Shown: piece by piece, positions 53,935-62,151 of the stretch
Numbering within the stretch: the first letter of the stretch is position 1
How the letters are laid out: each line of letters begins with the position of its first letter
Assembly (NCBI RefSeq): GCF_019957155.1
Contig: NZ_JAIPME010000001.1
Coordinates: forward strand, 1-64,000
Source: Anaerococcus murdochii
GTDB lineage: Bacteria; Bacillota; Clostridia; Tissierellales; Peptoniphilaceae
DNA: 64,000 nucleotides
Direction: 5' to 3'
Position numbers and translations under genes: made by a program
Notes under the pieces: generated by a model
What the model was told of the DNA's origin: nothing
Database searches by the model: none
Seen by the model: only the letters and a program-made list of their open reading frames with translations

Positions 53935-54088
53935 AATTCACCTCTGTAGATATTTTACTACAAAGAATAGAAAAAGAAAATTTTTAAAAAATTTGCATTA
54001 TTTTTAAATCCATGGTATTATATTATTTGTCAGTAGGAAAGACCTGGGCTAATAACTTGGGAAATCCTAAAGAAATAATAAAAAATAT

Positions 54089-54117
54089 TTGACAAAAGTA
54101 AATAAAAGTTGTATACT
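54089..54117 (+). promoter_or_regulatory. Promoter of the tRNA pair
   Basis: TTGACA (54089-54094), a 17-bp spacer and TATACT (54112-54117) lie 36 nt before tRNA-His. This is a near-consensus stable-RNA promoter. Confidence 0.8.
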
Positions 54118-54152
54118 TAAATAGTCAGTATGAATAGTGAAGATACAAACGT

Positions 54153-54230
54153 GGTGGGTATAGTCCAGTTGGTTACGACACCTGGTTGTGGCCCAGGAGA
54201 GCGTGAGTTCGAATCTCACTACTCACCCCA
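54153..54230 (+). tRNA. tRNA-His (anticodon GTG)
   Basis: Acceptor GTGGGTA/TACTCAC with the encoded extra G at -1, anticodon loop TTGTGGC between CCTGG and CCAGG, and CCA encoded. The extra G opposite C73 is diagnostic. Confidence 0.96.
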
Positions 54231-54231
54231 T

Positions 54232-54317
54232 GCGGGATTGGCGGAATTGGCAGACGCGCTAGACTTAGGATCTAGTGAGAATTTCTCGTGAAGGTTCGAC
54301 TCCTTTATCCCGCACCA
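54232..54317 (+). tRNA. tRNA-Leu (anticodon TAG), likely prophage attachment gene
   Basis: Acceptor GCGGGAT/ATCCCGC, anticodon loop CTTAGGA between CTAGA and TCTAG, long variable arm, CCA encoded. It starts 1 nt after tRNA-His. The prophage integrase lies 118 nt downstream, so its 3' end is the probable attL core. Confidence 0.95.
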
Positions 54318-54344
54318 ATTAATAAGCTTTAATAGCTTGATTTC

Positions 54345-54404
54345 AACGATTATAATTTTACGGTTACCAGTAAGTTACCAGTAGAATTATAATCGTTGTT
54401 TTTT
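54345..54404. terminator. Long inverted repeat between tRNA-Leu and integrase
   Basis: AACGATTATAATT (54345-54357) pairs with AATTATAATCGTT (54385-54397), then T residues. The loop holds two GTTACCAGTA repeats (54363 and 54374). It could end the tRNA transcript and the convergent integrase transcript. The repeats may be integrase arm sites. Confidence 0.7.
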
Positions 54405-54434
54405 TATGCTTTTTTCTATTTTTGTCCCTGCTTC

Positions 54435-55559
54435 TTATCCTGCTTTTAGTGCAGTTTTAAAATTATAGGTTTGGAACTGGTTATATAGATATATATCTAC
54501 TACTTGGATATAAGATTTCTTTGTGGTTTCTATGGATTCGTGTCCCATTAAGTCCATGAGATCTATATCACTTATGCCTGACATATGAGCTATTGTGGCG
54601 AAGGTATACCTACATTGTATAGGGGTTGTTTCTTCTAGTCCTGCCTTTTTGAGTGCTCCTTTAAAGATTGTGTTTCTAAAGGTGGTATCACTTGGATGAG
54701 ATGGCTTTGGGTTTTGTGGGTTTATTCTTGTGTTTTCTACTATATAGCCTGTGGTTGATTCTTGAGCTAATTCTTTTAATATATCGTAGATTCTATCGTG
54801 TATAAACATTATCCTTCTTTTGCCTTTATTGGTTTTCATACCAAAATCTCTAATGATTCTTTTTTTGAAGTCAATGTTCATAGTTTTTAATTTCCTATAT
54901 TCCGATGTCCTCATCCCTGTAAATATCATGCAGAGTATGTGGCGAGCGTCGGGGTTGTATGGGATAGATTTGAAAAGTTTGTCTATATCTTGGGTGTAGA
55001 ATATAGTTTTTTCTTTGGTGTTTTCTTTACCTTTTACATCCAGTAGTTTTGCTCTATCTTTATCTACTAATTCATGTTTTTCTGCAAATTGGTAGATTTT
55101 ACTTGCTACGTGTTTTAACCTTGAGATTGAGTCTTTGGAGTAATCTTTTCTTATTTTTTGGCCGTTGATGGTTTCATAGTATCCTTCTTTTACTTTCTGA
55201 TCTATACATCTTTGCATCTCCATAGTTTTTATTTCCATTATGTTTTTATTCCAGATAGGGTGGAAGGATAGGAAGGCGTCCTCGTATCTGTTTTTTGTTT
55301 TATAACTTAGTTTTAAAAAATCATCTGTCTTTTTATATGCTTCGTAAATTTCCCTGAATGTTTTTATGTCGTCTACACATACATAATTGTCTAGGGCGGC
55401 TTTTGCTTCTTTCCTTGATTTATAAAATCCAACTGTGGGTCTATATTCTTTACCATTTATGTCATAGGTGGCGGGGAGTCTTGCCCACCATGGTGATTTT
55501 CTGCCTTTGACGTAGGTGATTGAGCCTTCACCATTGGCGAATTTTCTATCTCTTTTCAT
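54435..55559 (-). CDS. int: Prophage tyrosine integrase
   Basis: This 374-residue site-specific recombinase has an AP2-like/arm-binding N-terminus (GEGSITYVKGRKSPWWARLP), a core-binding domain (about 65-165) and a catalytic domain (190-360). Catalytic Arg217 stands in TGMRTSE, with Lys in TNKGKRRI, Arg317 in IQCRYTF, His340 in LMGHES and Tyr350 in KKSYIQ. In the HxxR box the His is replaced by Ile314, which is unusual. It points toward the tRNA-Leu gene, the typical order at an attL site. Confidence 0.92.
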   Translation of the reverse strand: MKRDRKFANGEGSITYVKGRKSPWWARLPATYDINGKEYRPTVGFYKSRKEAKAALDNYVCVDDIKTFREIYEAYKKTDDFLKLSYKTKNRYEDAFLSFHPIWNKNIMEIKTMEMQRCIDQKVKEGYYETINGQKIRKDYSKDSISRLKHVASKIYQFAEKHELVDKDRAKLLDVKGKENTKEKTIFYTQDIDKLFKSIPYNPDARHILCMIFTGMRTSEYRKLKTMNIDFKKRIIRDFGMKTNKGKRRIMFIHDRIYDILKELAQESTTGYIVENTRINPQNPKPSHPSDTTFRNTIFKGALKKAGLEETTPIQCRYTFATIAHMSGISDIDLMDLMGHESIETTKKSYIQVVDIYLYNQFQTYNFKTALKAG

Positions 55560-55754
55560 TGTTTTGTCCTTTCTTTTTTATGTTTTACCCGGGTTTTACC
55601 GTTGGTTGTGGTATGGTAATTGTGTACGATTCCTGCCCTTTATTGGGCGGGGATTTTTTATTGTCTTTTAGTGTCTGATTGTTTAAATTTGCAGACCTTA
55701 AGTGTCCATTACTCGGGCTTTTTTTAGCCCTATGGATTAGCATAGGGCTGGGTA

Positions 55755-56453
55755 CTATTTAAGTTCTTCTGCTGTTACTTGATTGCCTTTATCATTAAAG
55801 GTAAATTTGATTTTTATTCCCTCTGCTATGTTTGCAAAGTTTTCATCGCTTGCATCAGCAACGTGCCAAGTAATCTCTTTGACATCTTTTGCGTTCTTTG
55901 GATAGTATAAGTTAACGCCTTCTTTTTCCACTTTGCCGAGCATTTCTCCACCGCCTTCTTGGCCAGCAAATAGGTCTGGGTCGATTTGTTCTTTGGTGTC
56001 GGTTGTGATAGGGGATTGGCCTACGTAGAATTGTATGTTTTTATCTTCGGTGTTTTCTACAGAGTATCCTATTGTTATAACGTCTACTGGTTGGTCGGTG
56101 TCATAGTAGGCTTTTAATTCATCGTTAAACTCTGTCATTCTTCCTGTTAATACGCCATATATTGTAAGATTTACTGGACCTATTTTGTATGTTTGATCAA
56201 CTCTGCCAGCCTTTATTATTTCGATGGTGTTTCCTTCGTTTTTATATGTTTTTCCAGCATAGGAGTAGATGTCATCTTCATTCTCTTTTTGGACTTCTTC
56301 TTTTACTTCCTCAGCTTCTTTGGTTTCTTCCTTTGTTTCTTCTTTTGCGACTTCTTCTTGCTTGACTTCCTCTTTAGATTCTTTTGGTTTTTGATCTCCT
56401 CCACAAGCTGTTAGGGTCAAGGCTAGGGCCATTAGTGTGATTATTTTTTTCAT
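55755..56453 (-). CDS. Prophage-borne lipoprotein
   Basis: This 232-residue lipoprotein has a signal and lipobox LTLTAC (about 12-17), then a Glu/Lys-rich linker (about 22-60) and a beta-rich domain (70-230) of the DUF4352/DUF5067 sort. Leftward genes between integrase and repressor are often lysogenic-conversion genes (morons). A surface or superinfection role is inferred only from place. A hairpin (AGCCCTATG/CATAGGGCT) lies at its 3' end. Confidence 0.75.
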   Translation of the reverse strand: MKKIITLMALALTLTACGGDQKPKESKEEVKQEEVAKEETKEETKEAEEVKEEVQKENEDDIYSYAGKTYKNEGNTIEIIKAGRVDQTYKIGPVNLTIYGVLTGRMTEFNDELKAYYDTDQPVDVITIGYSVENTEDKNIQFYVGQSPITTDTKEQIDPDLFAGQEGGGEMLGKVEKEGVNLYYPKNAKDVKEITWHVADASDENFANIAEGIKIKFTFNDKGNQVTAEELK

Positions 56454-56492
56454 AATTTCCTCCTATAATTTTTTATATATTAAGCCTTGCGG

Positions 56493-57161
56493 CTAAATAT
56501 TAACATTTAATTTTAGTAAATAAGTGTTCTTATGTTTTTCTCTTGTTATTATTTTGTTGTTAACCATCTCTTTTATAATTGTCCCTATTTCTTGAGGTGT
56601 ACAATAATTTATTTCGTGTTTTAAGTCTTTTTGTAAATAAGTTTCGTTTATTTTAAGTATTTCAATTATATCTAGGACAGCCTGATTAGCGTCTAGAAAA
56701 TTTTGCATATATTTTAATATTGTTTCTTTGAATGAAAAACAATCGTTTTTAGAATTATGACAAAATTCCCACATATCCTGGAAATATATTTTCCCACCAT
56801 CTCCATTGGCGTAACAAAATTTTTTAAATTCATCATAAGCTGCGAGGTTGGATTTTAATTTGTTGTAATCAGCTTTATCTGAAATGTATATTCTATTTTC
56901 GTAGTCTTGAATTATTGAATGATTTTTTTTGTGAAATTCACTTTCTAACTTTTTTTCGTGGTCAGTCCTATGAAATTTCGGATTATTGCTATTTTTTCTT
57001 TCGTCTATTGCTTTATCGGCTGAGATTTCACAAAAATCTTCCCAGTCCGACCCCTCAAGCCTTTCTCCACTTTTTATCCTTTTTAAATATTCCTGGTATT
57101 TTGTTTCTTTATCTATCGGAGTCTTTTCGGCCGATTTAAATAGCTTTTTTATTATTCCCAT
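56493..57161 (-). CDS. Hypothetical prophage protein in the repressor operon
   Basis: This 222-residue cytosolic protein is charged at the N-terminus (MGIIKKLFKSAEKTPIDKET), with a final winged-helix-like segment (TPQEIGTIIKEMVNNKIITR). Family not recognised. It follows the repressor by 18 nt in the same direction and so is expressed in the lysogen. Immunity or exclusion is a possible but unproven role. Confidence 0.6.
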   Translation of the reverse strand: MGIIKKLFKSAEKTPIDKETKYQEYLKRIKSGERLEGSDWEDFCEISADKAIDERKNSNNPKFHRTDHEKKLESEFHKKNHSIIQDYENRIYISDKADYNKLKSNLAAYDEFKKFCYANGDGGKIYFQDMWEFCHNSKNDCFSFKETILKYMQNFLDANQAVLDIIEILKINETYLQKDLKHEINYCTPQEIGTIIKEMVNNKIITREKHKNTYLLKLNVNI

Positions 57162-57179
57162 AATTACCTTCTAATGAAT

Positions 57180-57827
57180 TTATAGCGTTACTGAGTATTG
57201 GACTACTTTTCCTATAATCTTTATGTTATCTTTTATATCAAAGATTGTGTCGTAGTAGTTTGGATTGGTTGAGGCTGGTCTGAATATAAGTTTATTGCCA
57301 TCCCTGTAAAAGTATTTGACAGCATATTCTCCGTCTTGGGTTGCATATACCACTATGTCGCCATTTTTTAGGTCGTAGATGGTATCATAGCCGATTATCC
57401 CGATTACTGAGTCATTAGGGATTATCTTATTCATTGATTCACCATTTACCTTTAAAAAGAAAAGATTTTTGCTTCCTGCATAGTTGCCTGTTAGTTCATC
57501 TGGAATTTGGATTTTTGGGAGGTTTTCCATACCGCTTATAGTTGTCGGACTGCCTGCTGATACATAATTATCTATGTAGGGGTAGGTGTGGACTGATACG
57601 GATCGGGCTATAAATTCTAAATTTTCCCTCGGCTCTCCAGTTAATTCTGAAATTGATATATTGTATATTTCTGACAATTCTTTCAATTTGGAGTATGGGG
57701 GAGTATTTCTACCTTGTTCATACATACCATAGGCGGATGTGGTGATTTTTAATTTTGGAGCAATTGTTTCCTGAGTATATCCGTTCAATTTTCTGTAATG
57801 TTTTAGATTTTCAGTGAGTTTTGTCAT
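57180..57827 (-). CDS. CI/LexA-like phage repressor with S24 autoprotease
   Basis: This 215-residue protein has an XRE helix-turn-helix (about 5-62, YTQETIAPKLKITTSAYGMY) and an S24 peptidase domain. The Ala91-Gly92 site (YVSAGSP) suits self-cleavage. Catalytic Ser131 (NGESM) and Lys171 (YAVKY) form the usual Ser-Lys pair. It would hold the prophage silent and be cleaved on SOS induction through RecA. The start follows AAAGGAGGG. The six 17-bp operator-like sites from 57856 are its likely targets. Confidence 0.92.
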   Translation of the reverse strand: MTKLTENLKHYRKLNGYTQETIAPKLKITTSAYGMYEQGRNTPPYSKLKELSEIYNISISELTGEPRENLEFIARSVSVHTYPYIDNYVSAGSPTTISGMENLPKIQIPDELTGNYAGSKNLFFLKVNGESMNKIIPNDSVIGIIGYDTIYDLKNGDIVVYATQDGEYAVKYFYRDGNKLIFRPASTNPNYYDTIFDIKDNIKIIGKVVQYSVTL

Positions 57828-57855
57828 TTAATTAACCCTCCTTTTACTAGTATTT

Positions 57856-57957
57856 TACAATTTTAAATAGTATAATACCACTACTTAAAATGGTATTTTC
57901 AAATAAAACTATTTAAAATAATAAAGAAATAGTTGACGAATACCATTTTAAATGGTA
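57856..57957. promoter_or_regulatory. Operator cluster in the immunity switch
   Basis: The perfect palindrome TACCATTTTAAATGGTA is at 57941-57957. Related 17-mers are at 57856-57872 (two mismatches), 57879-57895 (about four) and 57907-57923 (about five). They cover the repressor-cro interval. Lambda-like binding by repressor and Cro is inferred. Confidence 0.7.
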
Positions 57958-57961
57958 ATAT
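57933..57961 (+). promoter_or_regulatory. Rightward early promoter
   Basis: TTGACG (57933-57938), 17 bp, TAATAT (57956-57961). The consensus operator lies between the two boxes, so repressor binding would block it. Transcription would lead into cro and the early operon. Confidence 0.65.
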
Positions 57962-57982
57962 ATTATTAGATACAGAAATGAG

Positions 57983-58201
57983 GTGATTGATATAAATAAT
58001 AAAATCAAAATTTACAGGGCTATAAAAAATGTTAGCCAACAAGAGTTGGCAGATGCGATAGGAGTTAGTCAACAAACAATTGGAAGGATAGAAAAGCTAG
58101 GAACTACTAATTTAATGACGGCACAAAAAATAGCTAATTATTTTGGGGTAAGAATCGAAGATATTTTTTTAAATAAAAATACCACTTTAAATGTTAATTA
58201 G
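57983..58201 (+). CDS. Cro-like HTH regulator, start codon uncertain
   Basis: This protein of about 72 residues is a single helix-turn-helix (NVSQQELADAIGVSQQTIGR). GTG 57983 opens the frame, but AGGTGATT (57981-57988), a near-perfect ribosome site, overlaps it. Initiation may instead use ATA at 57992, six bases on, where an ATG would be expected. The last codons contain an operator-like 17-mer (58180-58196). Probably the lytic-switch partner of the repressor. Confidence 0.8.
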   Translation: MIDINNKIKIYRAIKNVSQQELADAIGVSQQTIGRIEKLGTTNLMTAQKIANYFGVRIEDIFLNKNTTLNVN

Positions 58202-58239
58202 TCCGAGATTATTTTTTTAAAATAACATTTAAAATGTCA
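58180..58239. promoter_or_regulatory. Two further operator-like sites
   Basis: 58180-58196 reads TACCACTTTAAATGTTA (two mismatches to the consensus) and 58223-58239 reads TAACATTTAAAATGTCA (four). They lie at the end of cro and just before the next ribosome site. Confidence 0.55.
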
Positions 58240-58253
58240 GGAGGTGCTTATAG

Positions 58254-58475
58254 GTGGAGAAAAGATTGGTTAAGAATGAAGGAGTTAAGGAAGCGGCAAA
58301 GATACTTGGTGTTACTGAGTATGCTATTGTTTGCGGTCTTAAGGCTGATAAGTATAGCTTCGGGGCTACTTTTGTTGGCAAGGGTAGTGATCAGATGATT
58401 TATGTTGATATGTTTAGCCTTAAGTTGGTTGAAGAAGGAAAGATTTCACCTTTTAAAGGTGGATGGGTTTTATAA
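58254..58475 (+). CDS. Small phage DNA-binding protein candidate
   Basis: This 73-residue protein starts at GTG 58254, supported by AGGAGGTGC upstream. A winged-helix or Xis-like segment is seen in GVKEAAKILGVTEYAIVCGL. Function unknown; an excisionase or a second regulator is possible. It is the second gene of the rightward operon. Confidence 0.6.
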   Translation: MEKRLVKNEGVKEAAKILGVTEYAIVCGLKADKYSFGATFVGKGSDQMIYVDMFSLKLVEEGKISPFKGGWVL

Positions 58476-58485
58476 GGAGGATTGA

Positions 58486-58743
58486 ATGCAAGTTTTTAAG
58501 ATACCGAGAAAAGAAAGAATTGAGTTGATGAATAGTAGGAAAAAAGACCTTGATTTTTTAGATAAGATTAAGCGTAGGGAATTAGAAGGAGCTATTAAAT
58601 TTAGGCTTACCGAGAAAATCTTGGTTACCCTTATAAGTCTGATGTGGCTGGGTTTAGGGATTGGAGGTTTTACTCCTATGTGTGAGATTTTGTGCATACC
58701 TTTTGCGATTATCACACTTTTTGGCGGGTTGTGGATTATATAA
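58486..58743 (+). CDS. Small phage membrane protein
   Basis: This 85-residue protein is polar at the start (MQVFKIPRKERIELMNSRKK), with two helices toward the C-terminus (about 45-62 and 65-83). It follows GGAGG. Family not recognised. Confidence 0.55.
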   Translation: MQVFKIPRKERIELMNSRKKDLDFLDKIKRRELEGAIKFRLTEKILVTLISLMWLGLGIGGFTPMCEILCIPFAIITLFGGLWII

Positions 58744-58831
58744 AGAAAAAAGGCCTAGCCGAAGCTAAGCCAATTTAAAAAATAACTATAAGAATATTAT
58801 ACCAATTTTGGAAGAAAAGAAAAGGTGGAAT

Positions 58832-59095
58832 ATGAAAACTAGGGAATTTATGCAGCTTGAGGACAAAGAGAAAGAGAAGAAGTTTTATTTAGAGCATAAG
58901 TATCGAAGGTCTGTCGGTGGCAAATCGCTATATTTTACTATATACATTTCCCACGATTTGCTGCTTGTAAAATCTCGAATTGTTAGCGAAAATCTCAAAC
59001 AGAAATTTACTCTTAAAGAAATTGAAGAGATTAAAGAAAAATACGATACTGATTTAGCTGACTTTGAGTTAGTGGAGATTGAAAATGAAGGCTAA
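58832..59095 (+). CDS. Hypothetical early phage protein
   Basis: I place the start at ATG 58832 (MKTREFMQLEDKEKEK), after AAAGGTGG, not at the earlier TTG; 87 residues. It is charged, with a beta-strand core YFTIYISHDLLLVKS. DUF1642-like small phage proteins look similar, but I cannot confirm this. Its end overlaps the next gene. Confidence 0.55.
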   Translation: MKTREFMQLEDKEKEKKFYLEHKYRRSVGGKSLYFTIYISHDLLLVKSRIVSENLKQKFTLKEIEEIKEKYDTDLADFELVEIENEG

Positions 59096-59270
59096 AGATC
59101 AAGTCGATTTCTATGACTCTGTTAGGGTTATGGAAATTGATAGCTTAGAAAAGATTAGAGAAATTTTACTTAAAAAGAAGATGACTAACGATAACATCGC
59201 TAAGCTTAATTTGGTGGATGTTGCGATTGCTGAGAAGCATAGAAGAAAGGGATATATGGAGAAGTTATGA
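59085..59270 (+). CDS. Hypothetical small phage protein
   Basis: Starting at ATG 59085 (MKAKDQVDFYDSVRVMEIDS) gives 61 residues, helical and basic at the end. It overlaps both neighbours, which fits a tightly coupled early operon. No family recognised. Confidence 0.5.
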   Translation: MKAKDQVDFYDSVRVMEIDSLEKIREILLKKKMTNDNIAKLNLVDVAIAEKHRRKGYMEKL

Positions 59271-59503
59271 AAATAAAATTTGTGCAAGAAAAAGAGTTTG
59301 AAGTTGATATTGACTTGGAAGATGTTTACAAAAAGTTTGATGGAGATGTGCAGAAAGCGGTTGAAAGTGGCGATTATGAGCCAGTTTATGTTGGTAACAA
59401 AAATTTAGTAGTTTTTGATAGTGATCTATCACATAAAGATGTGCTTTTTAGAGATTGTCTTATAAAGGAAAAGCGTAGAGAAATGGAAAGGGCGAGAGCA
59501 TGA
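59267..59503 (+). CDS. Hypothetical small phage protein, tandem paralogue 1
   Basis: This 78-residue protein starts MKIKFVQEKEFEVDIDLEDV. Its first 30 residues resemble those of the next gene (MRISFALTKEYDVWIDMEEI), and both keep the KxF/YxGD turn. The pair probably arose by duplication. It overlaps both neighbours in ATGA. Confidence 0.55.
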   Translation: MKIKFVQEKEFEVDIDLEDVYKKFDGDVQKAVESGDYEPVYVGNKNLVVFDSDLSHKDVLFRDCLIKEKRREMERARA

Positions 59504-59763
59504 GGATTAGTTTTGCACTTACTAAAGAATACGATGTTTGGATTGATATGGAGGAGATTGATAAAAAATACCTTGGTGATACTAAAGCAGCGGTTAAGGA
59601 TAAGTTTAAGGAAGCGGAAGAGACTGACGTTTATTTAGATGATATTGAGATTTTAGAGGAGGAAAAGCACTTTCCAGATTTGATGTATCAAGCAAGTCAG
59701 GAAGCAGCGTATCAGGCAGAGAGAGACCTGCAAGAGAGCCAGTATTTGAGGGATTTGATATGA
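59500..59763 (+). CDS. Hypothetical small phage protein, tandem paralogue 2
   Basis: This 87-residue protein is a paralogue of the preceding one in its N-terminal half, with a Gln/Glu-rich helical end (YQASQEAAYQAERDLQESQY). It overlaps the YqaJ gene by 4 nt. Function unknown. Confidence 0.55.
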   Translation: MRISFALTKEYDVWIDMEEIDKKYLGDTKAAVKDKFKEAEETDVYLDDIEILEEEKHFPDLMYQASQEAAYQAERDLQESQYLRDLI

Positions 59764-60695
59764 AGAAGATTGCTAATGTTGCTAAGTTAAGCCGTGAAGA
59801 ATGGCTTGAGATGAGGACTAAGGGCCTGGGTGGGTCGGATGCTGCGGCCGCCTGTGGTCTTAATCCTTGGAAATCTAAGGCTAGCCTCTATCTTGAAAAG
59901 ACGGGGCAAGTTGTAAAAGATTTTGATAGCGAAGTTATGAGGCAGGGCCGAGACCTTGAAGATTATGTTGCTAGGAGATTTACAGAGGCGACTGGTAAGA
60001 AGGTTAGAAGAAATAACTTCATGATGGCTAGCAAAAAACATCCGTTCCTGCTTGCTGATATTGATAGGGAAGTGGTCGGGGAAAATGCAATCCTTGAGTG
60101 TAAGACTACTAGCCCTTTTGCAAAAGATAAGTGGGATGATGGGCAAATCCCTATAAATTATGAATTACAATGTCACCATTACATGATGGTGACTGGGGCT
60201 GAAAAATGCTATATTGCTTGCCTTATCTTTTCTACTGATTTTATTATCAGGGAGATTGAGAGGGACGAAGAAGTAATTGAGATGTTGAAAGCCCAAGAGG
60301 TTGATTTTTGGGAAAATTACGTCCTAGCTGGTCAGATGCCAGCTCCTGATGGGTCGGCTGAGTATGATACGGCTCTTAAAGATAGGTTTAAGGGAGGTCT
60401 TGAAGATTCTATTGATCTAGATGTTGATGAGTTAGATTTCAAGTCCTATCTTGAGACCAAAGACCTTATAAAGGATTTGGAGACTAGGACAAAGGAGTTT
60501 GAACAAGAGATTAAGCTACAGTTAGGAGACCATGATTTTGGAGCGACAAAGTTTTTACAGGTTAGCTATAAGCCTTTTACTACTACTAGGATTGACACTA
60601 AGAGAATAAAAAAAGAGAGACCAGAGATTTTTGAGGAGTTTTCAAAAACTACAGAGTCTAGGAGATTTAATTTGAAGGAGATTGTAAATGAATAA
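59760..60695 (+). CDS. YqaJ-family phage recombination nuclease
   Basis: This 311-residue lambda-exonuclease-like protein carries GLGGSDAAAACGLNPWKS near 24-41, the metal-site pattern ADIDREV then AILECKTTS (D-ExK), and INYELQCHHYMMVTG. It would resect double-strand ends for RecT-mediated annealing. RecT follows two genes later, the usual pairing. The C-terminal 100 residues are helical. Confidence 0.9.
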   Translation: MKKIANVAKLSREEWLEMRTKGLGGSDAAAACGLNPWKSKASLYLEKTGQVVKDFDSEVMRQGRDLEDYVARRFTEATGKKVRRNNFMMASKKHPFLLADIDREVVGENAILECKTTSPFAKDKWDDGQIPINYELQCHHYMMVTGAEKCYIACLIFSTDFIIREIERDEEVIEMLKAQEVDFWENYVLAGQMPAPDGSAEYDTALKDRFKGGLEDSIDLDVDELDFKSYLETKDLIKDLETRTKEFEQEIKLQLGDHDFGATKFLQVSYKPFTTTRIDTKRIKKERPEIFEEFSKTTESRRFNLKEIVNE

Positions 60696-60984
60696 AACAG
60701 ATTCAAGAAATGGTATCAAGTTATTGCAAGAAATATTAAAGTTATCGATGCATGAGTTGATGGATGATGTGTGGGAAGCTGACGAAGAAGATTTGATGGA
60801 GCGTTTCGAGATGGTGTTGGCTACCCCAGATGATGAATATCGTCCTACATCTTTTAGTTTAATGCAAATAACGGGATTGATAGGGGCTGTCTTAATTGCG
60901 AAGCATAGGATAGATGAAAAAGAGTTGATGAAGATGTTGAAAGATAGCAATGCTTTATTTGTGAAGGAGATTATAAGTGAGTAA
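60688..60984 (+). CDS. Hypothetical phage protein between nuclease and RecT
   Basis: This 98-residue acidic, helical protein starts MNKTDSRNGIKLLQEILKLS and overlaps the genes on both sides. No family recognised. The position in the recombination module suggests a helper role, unproven. Confidence 0.55.
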   Translation: MNKTDSRNGIKLLQEILKLSMHELMDDVWEADEEDLMERFEMVLATPDDEYRPTSFSLMQITGLIGAVLIAKHRIDEKELMKMLKDSNALFVKEIISE

Positions 60985-61216
60985 GAGAAACAAAAATTAT
61001 GCAGATATTTTAAGTGATCTAACAAAAGATTATATCGAGACTTTAAAAAATGAAATCACTAGGCTGAGAGTTGAAAAGGCTCAGCTTATAAATAAACAAC
61101 ATGAGATTCTAGGACAGTTAGATTTAGCTAGAGATCAAAGGAATAAATATTATCAAATGACGGAAAAACTCGAGAAAAGAATATCAGAATTAGAAAAACA
61201 AGAAGAGGGATTTTAG
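60977..61216 (+). CDS. Coiled-coil phage protein
   Basis: This 79-residue protein is almost one coiled coil (LKNEITRLRVEKAQLI through EKRISELEKQ), rich in Lys, Glu and Gln. It starts 8 nt inside the preceding gene and ends just before recT. Family not recognised. Confidence 0.6.
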   Translation: MSKRNKNYADILSDLTKDYIETLKNEITRLRVEKAQLINKQHEILGQLDLARDQRNKYYQMTEKLEKRISELEKQEEGF

Positions 61217-61227
61217 GAGGATAAAAC

Positions 61228-62151
61228 ATGACTAATGCAAAACAAGCACTACAAAAAAAGAACGATTCTAGGACACCAGCACAAAGAAAGCAAGATACGG
61301 TTAGGGGACTTCTTAAGTCTATGGAGGGGGAGATTAAAAATGCCCTCCCTGCTTACTTACCAGTTGAAAAGTTTATAAGGACTGCACTTACTGCTATTAA
61401 TTCTAATCCTAAACTTGCTAATTGTACACAAGAGTCTTTACTTGCTGCAATCATGAATTCAGCCCAGCTTGGTCTTGAATTTAATACACCATTAGGTGAG
61501 GCTTACCTCATCCCTTATGAAAATAAGAAAAAAAGGATTACTACAGTTAATTTTCAAATTGGTTATAGAGGTTTATTAAAATTAGCCTATAATACGGGGC
61601 AATTTAAGAGGATTACAGCCCGTGAGGTTAGGGAAAACGAAAAATTTGATTTCGATTATGGGACTGGTGAGATTACTCATAAGCCTTGCTTGACTGGCGA
61701 TAGTGGGGATGTTATCGGCTACTATGCAATTTACCAGACCAAGGACGGCGGGCAGGATGTCTTTTATATGTCAAAGGACGATGCAAGAAATTATGGGATA
61801 AAGTTTTCAAAATCTTTTAATTATAGTGATAGCCCTTGGCAGACTAATTTTGATGCTATGGCTAAGAAGTCGGCTCTGATCCAAGTCCTTAAGTATGCAC
61901 CTAAGGCTATTGAAAGTCAGGCTCTAGTACAGGCGACTAACTTTGATAATGCTAACTTTGAAAAGTCTAGGACTGTTGAAAGCGGTGAGAGGGTTTATCA
62001 GGTTGATTATGATCTTGAGCCTACTGAGGTGGTCGAGGTCGAGGAGAAAGAGGCTCCAGCTAATGTCGATAAGGAGACTGGCGAAGTTATCGAGGTGGAT
62101 AAGCAATCTGGATTATTTGATGATGATTTTGAGCCTGTCAAGGAGGTCTAA
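61228..62151 (+). CDS. recT: RecT single-strand annealing protein
   Basis: This 307-residue annealase has the RecT core: LTAINSNPKLANCTQESLLA, GLEFNTPLGEAYLIPY, NFQIGYRGLLKLAYNTGQF and KSALIQVLKYAPKAIE. The acidic C-terminus (EKEAPANVDKETGE) probably contacts SSB. It acts with the YqaJ nuclease in phage recombination. A strong AGGAGG site precedes it. Confidence 0.95.
   Translation: MTNAKQALQKKNDSRTPAQRKQDTVRGLLKSMEGEIKNALPAYLPVEKFIRTALTAINSNPKLANCTQESLLAAIMNSAQLGLEFNTPLGEAYLIPYENKKKRITTVNFQIGYRGLLKLAYNTGQFKRITAREVRENEKFDFDYGTGEITHKPCLTGDSGDVIGYYAIYQTKDGGQDVFYMSKDDARNYGIKFSKSFNYSDSPWQTNFDAMAKKSALIQVLKYAPKAIESQALVQATNFDNANFEKSRTVESGERVYQVDYDLEPTEVVEVEEKEAPANVDKETGEVIEVDKQSGLFDDDFEPVKEV

Noticed and set aside
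54015..54060. Possible riboswitch upstream of the tRNA promoter
   Set aside because: No known aptamer core, and it lies upstream of a tRNA promoter, not in a leader.
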